Below are positions 61,782-64,000 of a stretch of 64,000 nucleotides of DNA, piece by piece. The position numbers and the translations under genes were made by a program. This DNA is from Pararobbsia alpina (GTDB lineage Bacteria; Pseudomonadota; Gammaproteobacteria; Burkholderiales; Burkholderiaceae). Below the pieces are notes generated by a model. The model was not told where the DNA came from and did not search any database. It was given only the letters and a program-made list of their open reading frames with translations. The stretch is taken from the NCBI RefSeq assembly GCF_902859895.1, contig NZ_CADIKM010000027.1, positions 1-64,000 on the forward strand, given 5' to 3'. How positions within the stretch are numbered: the stretch's first letter is position 1; every line of letters starts with the position of its first letter.

Positions 61782-62741
61782 TCAGGGCCGTTCGGCCGCT
61801 ACCTGCTTCATCGTGCGGCATATTTCCTCGACATGACGATGATCAGTGCCGCAGCAGCCACCGACCACCGCCATGTTGGGCAAGAGCGTGTGCAGTGCGC
61901 CATATTGCATGCCTAGTTCGCTCGGATTGCCATCGTCCAGATCGACGGCTTCATCCAATTCGGCATGACTGCGCCGCGACGCATTGGCGCGCAATCCACG
62001 AATTCGCTTCAACCAGGCGCCCTCGCTGCGCAACACCTCTTCGAAATGCGACGGATGAGCACAATTGATCATGTAGTACACCGCATAACTTCCGGTGTCG
62101 GCGTCGGTGCGCTCGATGGCTTCACGCAACGTTTCGCCCGATGGCAGCCGGCCATCCGTTTCCAGCGTGAAGGAAATGGCGATCGGCATCTCGCATGCTT
62201 TCGCTGCGTTGACGATGCCAATGCCTTCCTCCGAATAGTTGATGGTGAAGGCCGCAACCATATCGGCATCCGTCCGGGAAAACGTCTCGACCTGTTGCAA
62301 ATGATAGTCGCGTGCCGCATCGGCGCTCATACGGGCATCGACGCGGTATCCGTCGCCGCGTGGACCGAGGTTGCCGCTGATCACGATAGGTGTGACCGGG
62401 CTTTCGTATTCGGCACGGACACGCACGAGCAGGGCGATCGCCTTGCGATTTGCCTCAGCGAGCGTGGTGTCTGAATAGCCCAGTTTTTCTGCCCAATCCC
62501 GATTGGCTCGCCAGGTCGGCGATTCCAGCACGAGACCGACGCCATGGCGGCGGGCCATTTCGGCATAGCGCTTGAAATAGTCCTCGAGCAGCGCGGTGCC
62601 TTCATCGTTCTTGAGCAGATCGAAGGCAGCGAAGTACGGCAGGTCGAGGCCGTTGTGAAAAATCAGCGTGGTTTCGAGGCCGCCGTCCGTCATGAACAAG
62701 CGGTCATCGAGTTGCGGCAGGTGTTGACGGTATTGGCTCAT
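61782..62741 (-). CDS. homocysteine S-methyltransferase family protein
   Basis: A 319-residue zinc-dependent enzyme with the TIM-barrel pattern: FMTDGGLETTLIFHNGLDLP at the N terminus, VISGNLGPRGDGY, and the zinc ligands at a central Cys (MINCAHPSHFEEV) and the pair in VVGGCCGTDHRHV. It transfers methyl to homocysteine or related thiols from donors such as S-methylmethionine. AAGGACC precedes the ATG. It lies 34 bases before the PCMT gene on the same strand. Confidence 0.92.
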   Translation of the reverse strand: MSQYRQHLPQLDDRLFMTDGGLETTLIFHNGLDLPYFAAFDLLKNDEGTALLEDYFKRYAEMARRHGVGLVLESPTWRANRDWAEKLGYSDTTLAEANRKAIALLVRVRAEYESPVTPIVISGNLGPRGDGYRVDARMSADAARDYHLQQVETFSRTDADMVAAFTINYSEEGIGIVNAAKACEMPIAISFTLETDGRLPSGETLREAIERTDADTGSYAVYYMINCAHPSHFEEVLRSEGAWLKRIRGLRANASRRSHAELDEAVDLDDGNPSELGMQYGALHTLLPNMAVVGGCCGTDHRHVEEICRTMKQVAAERP

Positions 62742-62981
62742 GATGGTGGTCCTTCAGGGGTGCGACTCTTTCCCGGCGGATTGGCACTTCATAGCGCGCG
62801 AATACAGTGGCGAAACAGGATCCCTGAGTCGTTCGACGAGCGCTGGCCTCACCGCGCTTCATACAGTTTAATCAAGCAATTCCCTTTCTCGTGAAAGGCA
62901 AAACCTATCTTAGGAACTATTCCGTAGGTCTATCATAAAAGAGAACATCGGAATATGCCGCACTCGGATAGGAGCCCAACC

Positions 62982-63884
62982 ATGGCACCACGTTCCATCG
63001 CATCGCTGTCGATCAGTTTCGGGCTGGTCTCCATACCGGTGAAGCTCTTTTCGGCAACGGAGAGCAAGTCCGGCGTGAGCTTCAATCTGATGCACAAGGG
63101 CTGCGGCACGCGGCTCAAGCAGCAGTACATCTGTCCGACACATCAGAGCGTCGTCGAGCGCACTGACATGGTCAAGGGTTACGAGTTCGAAAAGGACAAG
63201 TATGTGCTTTTTGAACCCGCTGAACTCGAGGCGCTCGAGGCAGGCGCGCAGCACACCATAGACATCGTGTCGTTCATGCCCGCCGATGCCATCGATCCGC
63301 TTTTCTTCGACAAGGCCTACTTCCTCGCTCCGGACAAGCGGGGCGGGAAGCCATACCAGCTGCTCGCTCAGGCCATGATGGACACAGGCACCTGCGCGCT
63401 GGCCCGATGGGTGTGGAAGGGCCAACAGCACATGGCGCAGCTAAGGGCGACCGAAGAGGGGGTGGTCCTGCAGCAGTTGCTGTACGCCGACGAAGTTCGT
63501 TCAATGGCGGGGTTGGAAATAGAAAGGCCGGAAGTCAAACCCTCGGAACTCGCGCTGGCTGAGCAACTGATCGCGCAGTACCGGGTCGAGGGCTACGACG
63601 CCGCCTCCTATGCGGATGAAGAAAAGGTACGCATTCTCGCCGCGATAGACCGGAAGATCGAGGGCGAGCAGATCACGGCAGCGCCGGAAATGCAGCAGAG
63701 TGGAGGCGAGGTGATTGATCTCGTTGAAGCGTTGCGCGCGAGCCTTCAGCGACGCAAGGGTAAAGCGGCACAGCCCGCCGCCGAGTCGCCGGCGCCGAAA
63801 TTGCGCAAGGCAGCCAAGCGTGCGCCGGTCGTGGAAGTCGAAGAGGCGCCGGCAGCGCTACGCCGCAGGGCTGTACGCAAGTGA
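62982..63884 (+). CDS. ku: Ku DNA end-binding protein
   Basis: A 300-residue bacterial Ku: MAPRSIASLSISFGLVSIPV is the canonical start, YEFEKDKYVLFEPAELEAL and PLFFDKAYFLAPDKRGGK the core barrel, followed by a Lys/Arg-rich C-terminal tail (RKAAKRAP, RRRAVRK) that contributes to DNA binding. It threads broken ends for non-homologous end joining with LigD, which is not seen in the window. I moved the start to 62982, where GGAGCC precedes the ATG, from an earlier ATG at 62955. It overlaps the next gene (GTGA). Confidence 0.93.
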   Translation: MAPRSIASLSISFGLVSIPVKLFSATESKSGVSFNLMHKGCGTRLKQQYICPTHQSVVERTDMVKGYEFEKDKYVLFEPAELEALEAGAQHTIDIVSFMPADAIDPLFFDKAYFLAPDKRGGKPYQLLAQAMMDTGTCALARWVWKGQQHMAQLRATEEGVVLQQLLYADEVRSMAGLEIERPEVKPSELALAEQLIAQYRVEGYDAASYADEEKVRILAAIDRKIEGEQITAAPEMQQSGGEVIDLVEALRASLQRRKGKAAQPAAESPAPKLRKAAKRAPVVEVEEAPAALRRRAVRK

Positions 63885-64000
63885 AGAGCGAGCGCGATCA
63901 CGGCTTTAGCCTCAAGGACGTGCAGCGGATGCTCGGCGTGTCGACTTACGTGGTGCGGCGTCTGGTCGCCGCGGGTTTCGTGCGGCCTCGGCTGGGACGC
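63881..64000 (+). CDS. MerR-like DNA-binding protein, cut by the window end
   Basis: The frame from GTG 63881 overlaps the Ku stop by four bases. Forty codons are visible, SLKDVQRMLGVSTYVVRRLV, then AAGFVRPRLGR, a MerR-type helix-turn-helix at residues 10-35. In related genomes a MerR-like protein with tetratricopeptide repeats is often next to ku; this could be the same. The rest lies beyond the window. Confidence 0.75.
   Translation, partial: MKSERDHGFSLKDVQRMLGVSTYVVRRLVAAGFVRPRLGR

Noticed and set aside
1-64000. CRISPR arrays, tRNA or rRNA genes, integrases and insertion sequences
   Set aside because: Looked for by eye; no regular direct repeats with spacers, no tRNA-like cloverleaf, and no transposase or integrase motif was found.

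Overview
The window looks like chromosomal or megaplasmid DNA of a Paraburkholderia, Caballeronia or Burkholderia type betaproteobacterium. The evidence is the high GC content, two Burkholderia-style trimeric porins (mature start AQSSVTLYG), several LysR, IclR and TetR regulators with their own target genes, a PaoABC-type molybdenum oxidoreductase, a Ku protein and a glycine-zipper lipoprotein. I assign this by protein resemblance and did no database search. No rRNA, tRNA, CRISPR array, intact transposase or phage gene was seen.

Layout. 0.2-6.3 kb: a tiny secreted protein, an MFS transporter, a DUF1697 protein, a LysR regulator divergent from a SAM methyltransferase, a small membrane protein, and a rearrangement scar holding a DoxX fragment and a histidine-kinase fragment. 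6.4-9.7 kb: an ECF sigma factor of the SigF type with its NrsF-like membrane anti-sigma factor, facing a Met-rich MXKDX peptide, a cytochrome b561 and an MsrP/YedY-like molybdoenzyme; a GTAACC-N16-CGAA promoter lies in front of the peptide gene. 9.9-12.2 kb: an AHSA1-like pseudogene and a TetR regulator with two palindromic operators in front of an epimerase/DoxX operon. 12.6-14.3 kb: a GC-rich SDR and ECF sigma factor pair. 14.5-20.7 kb: a membrane 2Fe-2S adenylate cyclase, then a TrkA-N channel-like protein, a SulP transporter and a DUF2252 protein. 21.3-30.6 kb: a periplasmic protein, an aldo/keto reductase, a sulfatase-maturing enzyme, a single-domain response regulator and a large sulfatase, facing a sensor kinase/FixJ-type regulator pair and a GST. 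30.9-39.1 kb: a porin, VOC, SDR and LysR genes, a reductase fragment and PaoABC.

39.4-44.9 kb: envelope proteins, among them two adjacent secreted proteins each built of two tandem halves, an isoaspartyl methyltransferase, a glycine-zipper lipoprotein, a DsrE protein and ArsC. 45.7-53.7 kb: a cluster of an MFS transporter, an LVIVD propeller, a CobW-type GTPase, an IclR regulator, an amidase, a porin and a PuuE-like deacetylase, read here as an uncharacterised route for uptake and hydrolysis of an amide or N-acyl compound; a chemoreceptor follows. 55.7-64 kb: a polytopic membrane protein, a small conserved protein, a DUF899 protein, a spermidine-synthase-like membrane enzyme, a second isoaspartyl methyltransferase, a homocysteine S-methyltransferase, Ku, and a MerR-like gene cut by the window end.

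Several regulators sit beside degraded genes (6.0, 9.9, 34.5 and 45.0 kb), which fits an accessory region under turnover. The best candidates for follow-up are the SigF/MXKDX/MsrP-like locus with a b561 partner, the amide cluster at 45.7-53.7 kb, the sulfatase with an altered metal-site residue, and the duplicated-domain envelope pair.
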